Numbered from the stretch's first letter, positions 10,741 to 21,449 are shown. The stretch: DNA of 64,000 nt from Perognathus longimembris pacificus (GCF_023159225.1 NC_063176.1:12950463-13014462); one strand, 5' to 3'. Notes: generated from the letters alone by a model not told the origin. Numbers and translations: made by a program.

Positions 10741-11090
10741 TTGCGTAGAGACATGTGTGAGCAGGTCAAAGGCCCTCTCTCATGGAAGTTCTCCATCCTT
10801 CACCATCACTTCAGCAATCTTGTGGGCAGGGCTCTTGATATCACATCACCGTAGATTCGAGCAGTCCTGTATGCTGACATCTAGCCATCGCATCCGCATG
10901 GTCTTGTGCAGTTGCACATGCTGGACTTTAGACAACGCATCACAGCCTATTGCCTCGAGAAGGTTTACACGTCAACAGTGGGTTGATTGGACCCCTGAGG
11001 TGTGCATTGGAGTGGGCACAAAGAATGCATGGGAGCTCATGCGGGCTCTATGGAGCCTCTGATGGGGGCTGGGACACACATGACCTACAG
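10741..11090. other. CpG-containing segment of unknown origin
   Basis: This stretch is GC-richer than its surroundings and matches none of the window's repeat families. Read on the minus strand it gives protein-like pieces broken by stops: IKSPAHKIAEVMVKDGELP is one, VNLLEAIGCDALSKVQHVQ another. I do not recognise the source. A decayed retrocopy or an old LTR are both possible. The 101-codon plus-strand frame is not supported as a gene. Confidence 0.3.
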
Positions 11091-11459
11091 GTTGTCCAAT
11101 GACCTTGAGAGTCAAGTAGCTCTCTCCTTGAGACACCTTTCTTAACCCCTACACAAAGCACCCTAGGCAGTGTCCTCCCTTGGACCTTTCCTGTTTAGTA
11201 GGAGCTTTGTTTATGCTTTTCTTCCATAAATCAGAGGGATTATAAATCAGATCCAGGTGTAAACTTACAGTTTCAGTACCCTCACTTTGGGGTTTTTCAG
11301 CACACAAATTTGGGGGCAGGGACACAAATATTCAGCAAACAGCAGGCAAATTAGTACACTATATGAATAGATTCGTTGCATCAGATTTAAATATGTTACC
11401 AAAATACAAGTGGGAACATAAAAGGTTCAAGGTGAAGATCAGTAACAATGCCTACTTAC

Positions 11460-11531
11460 ATGTGTGAGAGATTCCGAAGAGGCCTGAACATCCTTTGTTG
11501 GATATTTGAAATTTCAATTCCTTCTAGGCTG
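11460..11531 (-). CDS. Rxfp1: RXFP1 exon 14: LRR 10
   Basis: This 72-nt phase 2-2 exon encodes SLEGIEISNIQQRMFRPL and RNLSH, the last repeat, with a sequon NLS. The acceptor is ATTTTCAG. A second AG three bases on (CAGCAG) makes a NAGNAG pair, but using it would drop one Leu-completing codon. The donor is AT|GTAAGT. Confidence 0.95.
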
Positions 11532-11837
11532 CTGAAAATAACAAATTGAGAATCAGTTAAAGGACACTGGTTACATGTAGCATAATAAAATGAGTCTTGG
11601 TGAAGGATAATGTAATAAAACGATTTTAGCTAACACTCATTCTCAGTAAAACATTCCTACTTAGCCACTCTACCACTTCCCTAAATCCTAGTTTTGATTA
11701 TTCTCTTTGTAGATATATTTTTCCTATTTGATTGTTTTTTTTGCATCCTCTCAGATCATGGCACAGTGGCTGTGCATGCTAAGAGTAACGGCCCAGAAAA
11801 TCTCAGTGGAAAAGGGAACAAGCATGCATTTTTTTTC

Positions 11838-12071
11838 ATGCCAGTCTTGGGACTTGAACTCAGAGTCTAGGTTCTGTTTCCTGAGCTTCTTTTGCTCAAG
11901 GCTTGTACTATACCACTTGAGCCACAGATCCATTGCAGGCTTTTTTTTTTTTTTTTGGTAGTTAGAGTAAGAGTTTCACAGTTTCCTGCCTAGGCTGGTT
12001 TTGAGTGGTAATCCTCAGATCTCAGCCTCCTGAGTAGCTAGGATTACAGCTGTGAGCCACTGGCACCTGGC
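11838..12071 (-). mobile_element. 7SL-like/Geo SINE
   Basis: CAGTCTTGGGACTTGAACTC (Geo) to TAGCTAGGATTACAGCTGTG (7SL-like), inverted, in intron 13. Confidence 0.8.
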
Positions 12072-12205
12072 ATTTTTTAAAATAATGTTTAAGTAGGATT
12101 TTTCTTTTAATAAGTGCCCTGAGCAAACACTCCAAAGAGACAAAATGAAGAAAGTGAAGATTATCTTTTTAGGAGATTGCCTAAGTGCCAGCAGAGTTTT
12201 TGTAG

Positions 12206-12241
12206 TGCGTGCGTGCGTGCGTGCATGTGTGTGTGTGTGTT
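12206..12241. repeat. (TGCG)n(TG)n microsatellite
   Basis: GTGCGTGCGTGCGTGCGTGC followed by TG repeats: an alternating purine-pyrimidine run. Confidence 0.95.
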
Positions 12242-12614
12242 ACAAAGCATGATTTACACATTCAAAGACAATTCATCTTAGAGTGATGCTGCTTACTATA
12301 GATTCTTCAATGACTAGAACTCATAGAGCACAGGTGCATAGAACCCTCAGGGACTCTAATCCAACAATTTAGTGTGCTCGCCCAGAAATTTATTGAAGAA
12401 TATAAATGATTCATTACTTAATTTTAGTTTATTTACTTGTAAGATTAATGTTTTAGCCATCAGGTTGTTTACCGTCTGTAAAGCAGTCATCTGTGTTTGT
12501 GAGGAGGTTTCTATCCTAGAAATAAAGCTTGTAATTTGAAAGACACTAAAACACCTGTTATTAGTATTGAAATAATAATTCAATCATGAAATGACCTTGT
12601 GTGTACATACTTAC

Positions 12615-12686
12615 AGAGACTTTAGTTTCACAAGATAATCAAATTGGTTTGCTTGAATTCTCTGGATTGGATTATAGGAAATGTTC
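12615..12686 (-). CDS. Rxfp1: RXFP1 exon 13: LRR 9
   Basis: This 72-nt phase 2-2 exon encodes NISYNPIQRIQANQFDYL and VKLKSL, with a sequon NIS at its start. The acceptor is AACTACAG and the donor CT|GTAAGT. Confidence 0.96.
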
Positions 12687-12884
12687 CTGTAGTTTTTAAA
12701 CAAAATCAGCAATAGGTTATTTCTAATAATTGCTTGAGCAAAGAGAACATACTTAATGACTTTAGGTTTCTTTGATACATACAAAAAGAAGAAGGTAGTA
12801 CAATTGAAAATGGAACGGTACAATCACTAGAAGAAAACACAGAAGGAAAATTCCATTGTTTGGGCAATGGTACTTCTTGGATAT

Positions 12885-13258
12885 GACTCCCCAAAATATA
12901 GGTAGTAAAAGCAAAATTAGACAACTGGGATTACATTAAATGGAAAGAATGGTAACACTTCTGCGGAGCCAAGGTTAAACAGCAGAGTGAAGAGAGCATA
13001 AAGAATGGGAGGAAGCATTTGAAAATAAGTATGAAGAGAACATAAAGAATGTGAGGAAGCATTTGAAAATAAGTATTTCTTTTTTTGTTTTCTTTTTCTC
13101 TTCTGTCTTCTTGCTTTTCTTTTTCATGCTAGGAATCACAAACTAGGGCCTTGGCTTCTTGTAAAACATATCTGAACTTGGGTTAATATGCAAAATAAGG
13201 CTCAAAAACATCAGTAGCAAGAAAATAAACAATATATCAAAAAGTAGGCAAAGGAGGA
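12885..13258 (+). mobile_element. L1 ORF2 3' remnant
   Basis: AAAGCAAAATTAGACAACTG and GGGATTACATTAAATGGAAA match the conserved C-terminal part of L1 ORF2. A second piece (GCAAGAAAATAAACAATATA) lies at 13200-13255. It contains a 44-bp tandem duplication and is not coding. Confidence 0.75.
12988..13075 (+). repeat. 44-bp tandem duplication
   Basis: Copies 12988-13031 and 13032-13075 differ at two positions only. They lie inside an L1 ORF2 remnant. Confidence 0.9.
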
Positions 13259-13370
13259 CCGGGCATGGTGGTACATGCCTGGAACACCAGCTACTCAGAA
13301 GGTGGAGATGAGAAGATCATGATTCGAGGCCAGCCTTAGTGTAAGTCAGCAGCCCTTGTCTCAAAGATGT
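13258..13370 (+). mobile_element. B1-like SINE
   Basis: CCGGGCATGGTGGTACATGC and CCAGCTACTCAGAAGGTGGA are 7SL-derived. Confidence 0.65.
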
Positions 13371-13479
13371 TTGCTATAGTGCTATACATATATGTAGTCA
13401 GAGCTACTTGGAGATAGAGCTAGAGAGATTGTGGCCTGGAGACAGCTAGTTAATTGATGAATGGATAAACACAATTTGT

Positions 13480-13481
<2 letters not shown>

Positions 13482-13516
<35 letters not shown>
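13482..13516. repeat. (TG)17 microsatellite
   Basis: Uninterrupted dinucleotide run in intron 12. Confidence 0.97.
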
Positions 13517-13518
<2 letters not shown>

Positions 13519-13855
13519 TGCATACTATATTATTTTGACACATACTACAACATAATGTCCTTGAAGACATGATGCGAAGGTAAATAAACCGGTAACCAAA
13601 TGACAGTGTATGATTGCAGTTGTAGGATATACTCAGACTCGTCCACTTCCTGGGGATACAAAGTGGAATCTGCTGTTGGGGGTTGGGGAAGGGGGACTCA
13701 GGGAAAGGGCGGTAGTGTTGAGTGGTGCTGTGTCAGTTTTGCAGCAGCAACAGTCTGGAGGTGTTGATGGAGTTAATGGCTTTCAGCCATATACTGATGG
13801 ATAGATAGGGAACTTTATGTTAAGTGAATTTTGCCCCAATTAAAATCATAATAAG

Positions 13856-14054
13856 GGGCTGGGAATATGGCCTAGTGGTAGAGCGCTTGCCTTGCATACA
13901 TGAAGCCCTGGGTTCAATTCCTCAGCACCACATATACAGAAAAAGCTGGAAGTGGCGCTGTGGCTCAAGTGGCAGAGTGCTAGCCTTGAGCAAAAAGAAG
14001 CTAGGGACAGTGCTTAGGCCCTGAGTTCAAGCCCCAGGACTGGCAAAAAAAAAA
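13856..14054 (+). mobile_element. IDL-Geo SINE next to exon 12
   Basis: A full dimer with an A10 tail. It is antisense to RXFP1, so the transcript reads T10-GCCAG at 14054-14040, a good match to a 3' splice site, 45 nt past the exon 12 donor. Confidence 0.92.
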
Positions 14055-14098
14055 TCATAATAAAAGAAATGAAGTGGGGAAAGTAACGTAAGTCTTAC

Positions 14099-14170
14099 AA
14101 TTGCGACAGCTCCTTCAGATCCTTAAATAGATGCGGTGGAAGACTTTCAATCTTATTACTTCCTAAATCC
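14099..14170 (-). CDS. Rxfp1: RXFP1 exon 12: LRR 8
   Basis: This 72-nt phase 2-2 exon encodes DLGSNKIESLPPHLFKDL and KELSQL. The first Asp corresponds to human D279. The acceptor is TTCTCTAG and the donor TT|GTAAGA. An antisense IDL-Geo SINE lies 44 nt past the donor and presents a poly(T)-GCCAG cryptic acceptor to the transcript. Confidence 0.96.
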
Positions 14171-14199
14171 CTAGAGAAATAAGTGCAAACATGTCATAT

Positions 14200-14640
14200 A
14201 TTTTCTAAAGACTTTTCAGTTCCCTATAAAGCCATCATACAACTCTTCAGTACTGTCACTGGTGAACTGTAACCAACTGCTAAAAAATATGTTTTTCTTA
14301 AAAAAATAAATTATGTAACAATTAAGAATTAAACTAATTAAAATCTTTGGTATCCTGGGTATCGTATATACATTTATCTGAATTGTGGAAGGGAAGAGGA
14401 ACATCAAAATGGTGAGACAAAGGGTAAAAGAACAACTAATGCAACAGTGATACTCACAAGACAATATTTTGGATATTAACTGTACAACTTGGGGGAGGGG
14501 GCTTGGGGAAGTGGGAAGGTGGAAAAAAATGAAGGAGGAGGTAAAAAGTTTGACAAGAAATGTACTCACTACCTTATGTATGTAACTGTAACCTCTTTGT
14601 ACATCCCATTGACAATAAAATTAAATTTAAAAAAGAATTA
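14200..14640 (+). mobile_element. L1 3'UTR with G-rich tract and A-tail
   Basis: The element has a G-rich polypurine tract (CTTGGGGGAGGGGGCTTGGG at about 14489) and ends TGACAATAAAATTAAATTTA before an A-rich tail. It is homologous to 46190-46490 and, inverted, to 63665-64000. I infer a lineage-specific L1 3' end. Confidence 0.65.
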
Positions 14641-14794
14641 AACTAATTAAATCAAATGGTAAAGTAAAATTATTAAATCAAAGATTAAGTACTTTATGAC
14701 ATTAATCTGGTTTTATTAGATATATTTTTAGATTAATATGTGTATTTCTTCCTTCCCCTTCCTTCTTCCTCTTTGTCTCTTCCTCTCCTTTTAT

Positions 14795-14905
14795 TTTGTG
14801 CTGGTACTGGGGCTTAAACTTTGGGCCTTGAGCTCTCCCTTGGTTTTCATTACACTAGGCTGGTGGTGTTCTACCACTTGAGCCATACTTCTACCTCCAG
14901 CAGAA
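14795..14905 (-). mobile_element. Geo-type SINE fragment
   Basis: GCTGGTACTGGGGCTTAAAC and TTCTACCACTTGAGCCATAC, inverted and incomplete. Confidence 0.55.
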
Positions 14906-14929
14906 GCTCGAAGTGGAGATAAGGGCATC

Positions 14930-15080
14930 ACAGACTTTTCTTCTTAGGCAGGAGGGAAAAGCTGGGAGAGAGTGAGAGAAGGGGTGATATTGTTCAAAAA
15001 ATGTACTCATTACCTGACTTATGTAGCTGTAACCCCTCTGTATATCACCTTTACAATTACAATAAAAAAATAAAAAAACA
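14930..15080 (+). mobile_element. short L1 3' end fragment
   Basis: The last 150 bp of the same 3' end family is present: ATGTACTCATTACCTGACTT, then CACCTTTACAATTACAATAA and an A-rich tail. Confidence 0.6.
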
Positions 15081-15660
15081 ATTGTTGGGAGCTCTTGTCT
15101 CTTGCTTGGGTTTCTCATGATGATCAAATGGAAGTGTATGAGCTCAAGTACCAATTTCTTTCTTAGCTGAGATGCACAGGCTTTCTGTGCTACCTTCATG
15201 GGAGAGTCTGCCTAACAAGACATGTGCTCTGTTGCAAGACAGCTTCTGATGATAGCAGCTCTCGTGGTAGCTTTGACAGTGACAAATCTCATAAGAAAGC
15301 CTTCATATTCTTGTAAATAAGCAAAACTTTTAATAAACTTGAACCATCAAGGTGATCGAGAAATGCAAGAAGGAGTTTATTTACCTTACTCTTTGCCAAG
15401 CCCTGCTAGTCACTACTGAGATAGAAGAATGGATGTACTTGTTACTCTTGCAAAAGTTAGAGATTTGATGGTGAAGTCCAGGATGAGTTTTATTACGTTT
15501 TAACACTAAAAGTAAGTGGCCAGTAGAATCTGACAAACATTACCCTTGTCTTTGCTAGGAATACCTTTTACTGTGTAGCATTATGTACATGTTATTGGTG
15601 AGTTTCCTCTGATAGGGGGTGTTGAACTTTGTACTACGACAATCAAAGGGGTCTTTGTAA
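15080..15660. other. intron 11 sequence, nothing recognised
   Basis: No SINE, coding exon or RNA gene could be recognised between the L1 3' end and the L2 fragment. Confidence 0.5.
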
Positions 15661-16190
15661 AACTGCACCCCTTTCATAAAATCCTTCAATGATTCACTGT
15701 TGCCTAGATGACAGAATCAAAACTGCTTAACCAGACATAAAGCACTTTATATATGCAAATATGTCATAGGTAGTATTTGTGATCTCGTTTTCCACTGCTG
15801 TCCAGTCCTGGTAGCTTTCCTCAGGACTTGAAGGCACCAGCTGCTGTCATCTGTGCTTCTGCATGGGGCTTCCTCTTGCTGGTCACGCCCGCCCTCTGCT
15901 TCTCTCCTGACCTCTTGTTCATCCTTCAAAGATAGTACTGATGCTGCTCCTCTGGGAAGCCTCTGGTGACCAGGAGCGTAGCTCTCCTTTCTGTTCTCCC
16001 ATGCACCCCCCTCCTGTACACTTCAGCCAGGTCACATGACACACACGCAACATGTACAATATCATGTTCTCATTGTGTACATGTGTCACCCTTTCGAAAG
16101 GCAGCTCTGTGAACACAAGAACTCCATCCAGTGCTTTGCTCACTCTAGGACTAGCTATTTTTGTACACCTCCAATTAGAAGACTATTCAC
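15660..16190 (+). mobile_element. L2 LINE fragment
   Basis: The order of motifs is that of the L2 3' end: TTCAATGATTCACTGTTGCC, then TGTTCATCCTTCAAAGATAG, then CTGGGAAGCCTCTGGTGACC and a GCAGCTCTGTGAACACAAGA stretch. It is an ancient remnant common to placental mammals. Confidence 0.6.
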
Positions 16191-16569
16191 AGGCAGTGTC
16201 TATCTGCTTCATATTTAGAGAAAAGGATGGCAGGATTCTGGTTTCTTGACTAGGAAGCCAAGTAACATATTGATTAGGTTAGAACCATGTTCAACAATTT
16301 CCTTACAGCAGGATTCATATAATGAGACAGCTTTGACCTAGTTCGAAGTGACATGTGAAAGGCGCTTAACTCCAATTTAGGACAGTTGACAAAACTTAAT
16401 TGGACTCAAGGTCCATTTTTGAATGGAAACATTCACAATATTCCTTATCAACTCAAGTAGTTAACTTATTATTGCTGTATTGTTTTATAGCTTTGGGGAC
16501 TGTATCCAGGGTCTGTATGCTAGGGTAGCACCCTACCACTGAGTTCTACTGCAGCCTCTGGGTAATTGA

Positions 16570-16804
16570 GAACATGTTTGGGGGTTCTAGCAGGGGAGCG
16601 CAGCTACTCGTATATCCTTGACAGAAGACCAGTCCTCCTCTATGAGGGATGGTCATACTCTTCGACGGAGCGCTCAGTTTCAGAAGGGACGCACATGGAG
16701 GGGTGAGGGAGGAAGGGGACACCCGCCTAGCCAGCCAGATCAGCTGAATCAACCCTGGCCATCAATGGGGTGACAGATGTTGCAGCCAGATCGCCCTCAC
16801 ATCC
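16570..16804 (-). pseudogene. 7SK RNA retropseudogene, 3'-truncated
   Basis: The minus strand starts at 16804 with GGATGTGAGGGCGATCTGGC, the 5' end of 7SK RNA. It follows 7SK through the GATCTGGCTGGCTAGGCGGG segment and CTGCGCTCCCCTGCTAGAAC, then stops near 7SK position 240 of about 331. Scattered substitutions are present (for example ATTGATGGCC for ATTGATCGCC). There is no poly(A) tail. The sequence GCCTCTGGGTAATTGA occurs perfectly on both sides (16554-16569 and 16805-16820), a target-site duplication. It is a dead copy: the 3' hairpin and terminator are missing and it has no upstream Pol III promoter elements that I can see. Confidence 0.93.
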
Positions 16805-16844
16805 GCCTCTGGGTAATTGAATTTAAAAGCACAAATAGACACAT

Positions 16845-16965
16845 GTGGTGGCACTTGTCTATACTCTTACCACTTGGAAGATTGAGGCAGAAAGATTATG
16901 AATTCAAGGCCAGGTTGGGCTATATAGCTAGCTCCCATCTCCGAACATAAACAGCACAAATAAAA
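16845..16965 (+). mobile_element. B1-like SINE
   Basis: ATGTGGTGGCACTTGTCTAT and AATTCAAGGCCAGGTTGGGC are 7SL-derived and old. Confidence 0.55.
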
Positions 16966-17325
16966 GCAAGCACAGGTTTATGGTTATGGGAACCACTCAA
17001 ATCTGTTGTGACAAGTAAATCCTGACTGTTGTCCAGACTATGGGTGTGAATAGTCTAGGGGGTGGAGTGTAGTGCACCCATCTTCCAAAGTGAGAGTTCA
17101 GATGCAGACCCACTCACTGAACAACATCCCTTCCTGGACAATAGGACATTTTATGGTTTGTTTTTTTTAAAGTTTGAATCTTTTTTTCAGGCACGTGTGT
17201 AATGTGGGAATAGGCAGGCTTTAGGCAAGACTCACTGGCTCGGGGTGCCCTCCCTGCCTCCTTTATTGTGCTTTCCTTTCCCTCTGGGCCTGGATCAGTA
17301 CTGGCTATGGTCTGGATTTTTTTTT

Positions 17326-17518
17326 TTTTGCCAGTCCTGGGGCTTGAACTCAGGGCCTGAGCACTCTCCTTAGCTTCCTTTTGCTCAAGGCTAGCACTCT
17401 ACCACTTGAGCCACAGCGCCACTTCCTGCTTTTTCTGCTTATGTGGTGCTGAGGAATTGGACCCAGGGCTTCATGCATGCCAGGCAAGCACTCTACCACT
17501 AAGCCACATTCCCAGCCT
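17326..17518 (-). mobile_element. IDL-Geo SINE
   Basis: TTTTTGCCAGTCCTGGGGCT to CCACATTCCCAGCC, inverted full dimer in intron 11. Confidence 0.88.
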
Positions 17519-18086
17519 TGGTCTGGAAATGTTTTGTTTCCTGGTCTGTACTGGTGGCCACCATGAAGATAATGATCACGAGGAATCACTCTCTGATGCT
17601 TAGGTGGTGAACTCAAGCTGGATCCCTTGCCTAGCTTGTATTGCAATGGTTAGATGAGCCCAGGTGGTATTTTAATGGTGAGGTGAGCCACCTAGACTCA
17701 CCTCTCTAGTAGTGAGAGGAATGTCTATGCATGGATGATGATATGATTTGATGGCCACATATCAGCAGTTCCTATAGCTGGGCCCTGGTGCTAATTTCTC
17801 TCACATCTTATGAATGATTGGTAACACTTTGTGATTTTTAATTTTCACTGGGATTTCAATTCAGGGCCTTGTGCTGATAGAAAGGCACTTTACTGCTTGA
17901 CTGAGTCCAGTGGTTGGCAGTTCAAACTGAAAAGTAGGTCAAGCCAATTGTTACAGTAAAAAATTGGATTTTCAGTGGTTTGTTCACTGCTGTTTCTGCT
18001 CATGGCACACTGTGCTATTTGTCTCTGTATATAGGTAAGGGGGCCATGTGTCATATTTCTACGATTCTAGCTGAATTACTTATTTT

Positions 18087-18322
18087 CTTCTGGTACTGGG
18101 GCTTGAACTTGGGACTTCTCCCTCTTGCTCTCCTTGCTAGCTTGGTGCTTCCCCTGTTGAGTCATATCTCTCACACAGCTTTTTGCTGATTAATTGGGCA
18201 TAGCATCTTGAGGGCTTTTCTGCCCAAGTGGGCTTCCAGCCACAAATCCTCCAGGTTGCATCCTGTTGAGTAGTTAGGATTACAGATATGAACCACGGGT
18301 GCTCAGCCTGCATTCTTTAGGG
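18087..18322 (-). mobile_element. 7SL-like/Geo SINE
   Basis: TGGTACTGGGGCTTGAACTT through GAGTAGTTAGGATTACAGAT, inverted, old. Confidence 0.65.
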
Positions 18323-18550
18323 TGTTTTTTGGTCAGTTGTGAGGCTTGAACTCAGGGTTTGGGCTCTGTCGCTGAGCTCTTTTTGCTCAAGGCTAGTGCT
18401 CTACCACTTTGAGCCACTGCCTCAATTCTGGTTTTTCTGGTGGTTAATTGGAGATAAGAGTCTCATGGGCTTTCTGCCTGGACTGGCTTTAAAACGTGAT
18501 CCTGGATCTCAGCTTCCTGAGTAGCTAGGATTATAGGCGTGAGACAGCAA
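18323..18550 (-). mobile_element. 7SL-like/Geo SINE
   Basis: GAGGCTTGAACTCAGGGTTT through TAGCTAGGATTATAGGCGTG, inverted. It directly abuts the previous copy. Confidence 0.72.
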
Positions 18551-19272
18551 GCAGGGCCTGACTTATTTTTTAGTTGTTACAGAAAAGTTTTAAATAAATA
18601 CTGTTGAGCGTAGATAAGCTTCAAAACATGTAGATCAGTCCCTACTCTCCAAATCCTTTCCAGAAAATTGATACTAAGAAACAATTACCTGAGGTGTATA
18701 TACTTCATTCCTTGCTTCATGTCTGTCATCTACTTAATTCTGACCACCAGCTACTATGTGCTCAGTCCATAAGACATTCACTCATCCTAGAGTTGCTTTA
18801 ATGCATTTGGGATTGTCTTATTGATAGGGACATAATGGAATAGCTATTGTTAATTTATTGATCTCCCCCATTATTATACATTAGGGATGTGACCTGTCTC
18901 ATCATGTGGATCTCAGTTTCAGAAATAACAGAATGCTGTATTTGAATTGTGTGGCCCTCTGTGAAACACGAGGACAACCTTTCTGTCCCTTTGGAGCAGT
19001 GGAACAGAGTGATATAGGATATTATTTAGTACTTTTTCCCTGGCTTTATTTTCTCTGGAGCTATGGTCTATTTATCCAACTTGTTTCAAGTGTTTATTTC
19101 ATTTATCTTGTGTTTATTTTTGTAAGCTACCTGAATTCCTTTGTGACTCAAGGTAAATATAAATAATGCTTGGGAAGAGGATATTAATATTTCTTAAATA
19201 TACAAACACCTATAACAAATATTAAATAAAACAATAGAAAAAACTCTTAACAATATATTTAGTCAAACTTAC

Positions 19273-19344
19273 AGTTCATCTAGTTTCTGGAGTTGTGCAA
19301 AAGTATTTTCATTTAGGTGATTAATTTTATTTTTCCTCATTACT
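19273..19344 (-). CDS. Rxfp1: RXFP1 exon 11: LRR 7
   Basis: This 72-nt phase 2-2 exon encodes VMRKNKINHLNENTFAQL and QKLDEL. The Glu in the closing LDEL corresponds to human E277, a reported relaxin-binding residue. The acceptor is ACTTGCAG and the donor CT|GTAAGT. Confidence 0.96.
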
Positions 19345-19499
19345 CTGCAAGTAAAAAGAAAAGGCAGCTAGTACTTGAATTACTAAGAGATTAACAGCCT
19401 GCAAAGACAAAACTAATGAATATACAATGCATTTTCACATCAATATATTTTGAGATAGTATGATGGATTAGCCAACTCAATTATTTCTTTTTGGAAAAG

Positions 19500-19600
19500 A
19501 ATCTTGTTATGTAGCCCAGGTATCCTCAAACCTACGATCTTTCTGCCTCAGTCCCTGCCGTGTGGAATTCATAGTCCTGTTCCATCATACCTGACTTCAG
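19500..19600 (-). mobile_element. B1-like SINE
   Basis: TTGTTATGTAGCCCAGGTAT and TTTCTGCCTCAGTCCCTGCC, inverted. Confidence 0.5.
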
Positions 19601-19884
19601 GTTAAATTTTCTTTTAGTAAAAATCTTTATGAACCATATTTCTTCCAGCTACTACAGAAAAATCTCTTAAGAGCTACAAAAAACTCAATTCCACCATCTA
19701 GTGGTGAATAAAGGAAGTTTTCGGTTGGTGATAAGATATGCGTCCGTCTAATCTTTTTTTTATCATATGCGTCCGTTCTTTCACCACTCAGGATACTATT
19801 CAGTACATCTCAACTCAGTACTTTTGGTTGTTCATCTGAAACAGTGAAACAGTGTGGACTTCTGAGAATTGTTTATTCATTTAT

Positions 19885-20015
19885 TGTATACAAGTGCTGA
19901 GCATTGAATTTTGGGCTTAGGGGCACTTCCTTTACGTGAGCCACAGATCCACTTCTGGCTTTTGGTAGAAAATGTCTTGTACTTTTCTGCGTGGGCTGGC
20001 TTGCAACCTTAATCC
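19885..20015 (-). mobile_element. 7SL-like/Geo SINE fragment
   Basis: TGAGCCACAGATCCACTTCT and GCGTGGGCTGGCTTGCAACC, inverted and degraded. Confidence 0.5.
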
Positions 20016-20070
20016 TTCCAATTTAATTTTATTCTCAAACTTTGTGAATTTTAGTTAGAGTAAAAATAAA

Positions 20071-20071
<1 letters not shown>

Positions 20072-20122
<51 letters not shown>

Positions 20123-20337
20123 ACTGGGACTTAAACCTAGTGTTATCACTTCACTTTTATGCTGATAGCTGCGCGTGTTCTACCACTGGAGCCTTGTCTG
20201 AAATTTAGCTTTTGGCTGGTTGTTCATTGGAAAGAAGAGTATCCAGACTTACTTGCCCAAATGGGCTTTGAATGGTGGTCCTCAGTCATGTTTCCCGAGT
20301 AGCTAGGATTACAGGAGTGAGCCATTGCTGCCTGGTT
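20072..20337 (-). mobile_element. (TG)24 plus 7SL-like/Geo SINE
   Basis: A TG run (20072-20120) adjoins an inverted SINE ending TAGCTAGGATTACAGGAGTG. TG runs repeatedly sit at the Geo end of these SINEs, probably grown from their tails. Confidence 0.7.
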
Positions 20338-20638
20338 ATAATTCAATATTTTAACATTTGAAACAGGAAAGAGCTTCGCAAAGAAATAGGGAAGAAGAAT
20401 ACAGATTAAATAGCTTGCCACCAAGAGTATAAGGAACAGTGTTAGACTACGTGTTCATTCTGCAAAGCCTGCCTGTCTACCACAGTGCGGCCGTGTCACC
20501 GCACTCTTAGCATGTGATAGTTGATGACATTTAGGGTGGAGCTGGCTAAGGCAGAAAGAGCTAAGCTGGAAAAATTCAGAAGAGTCTTTATTTTGGGGAT
20601 ATTGAGTCAGACTGTAGGTCTTGATAGCTTTCATTTTT

Positions 20639-20716
20639 CACCTGTGGTGATGAAGATTGAACCCAGGGCCTCATCCGTGCTAAATACACACTCTAGCCCT
20701 AAGGCACAATGAGAGC
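20639..20716 (-). mobile_element. ID-like SINE
   Basis: GATTGAACCCAGGGCCTCAT is the inverted B-box region of an ID-type monomer. Confidence 0.5.
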
Positions 20717-20972
20717 CAACTGGTAGTTCACTTCAGCAAGGAGCTCGTGTTATCAGTTAACATAAAGAATAAACTCAGGAAACTTTCAAAGAGTTGCCAG
20801 TTTTTCTTTGAACATTGTTTTCAACTTGGCCTGGTCCCATCCTTAAATGTTTAATTTCTCCCAGCAATCCAAACCATTGCCATTCTCTCAGTACCTTCCA
20901 CGGAAAAAATGCAACACCTAGCAGGAGAAACCCACAAGCTTCTTCATACAGAAGCTTTGTTAAAAATAAAGG

Positions 20973-21200
20973 CAAGCAGCTGGGTCCCTGTGGCTCACGC
21001 CTGTAACACAGCTACTCAGGAAACTGAAATCCCAGGATAGCAGTTTGAAGCCAAACTAGGCAGGAAAGTCCATGAGATTATTATCTCCTCTCTATCCACA
21101 AAAAGAGCCAAAAGGGGCCTGTGACTCAAGTGGTAGAGCGCCTACCTTGAGTGAAAAAACTAAGGGACAGCACTCAGTTCCTGGGAACTGTATCATCAGA
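20973..21200 (+). mobile_element. 7SL-like/Geo SINE
   Basis: TGTGGCTCACGCCTGTAACA head and TGACTCAAGTGGTAGAGCGC Geo half. Confidence 0.7.
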
Positions 21201-21225
21201 GAGGGGGAAAAAGAAAGCAAAAAAG

Positions 21226-21413
21226 GGGCTGGGAATGTGGCTTAGTGGTAGAGTATATGCCTAGCATGCATGAAGCCCTGGGTTTGATTCCTCAGCACTG
21301 CATAAAGAGGAAAAGCCGGAAGTGGCACTGCGGCTCAAGTGGTAGAGTGCTAGCCTTGAGCAAATAGAAGCTCAGGGGCAGTGCTCAGGCCCTGACTCCA
21401 AGCCCCAGGACTG

Positions 21414-21446
<33 letters not shown>
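21226..21446 (+). mobile_element. IDL-Geo SINE with long A-tail
   Basis: A full dimer ending CCCCAGGACTGGC followed by about 30 A. The intact tail suggests a fairly recent insertion. Antisense to RXFP1. Confidence 0.9.
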
Positions 21447-21449
<3 letters not shown>

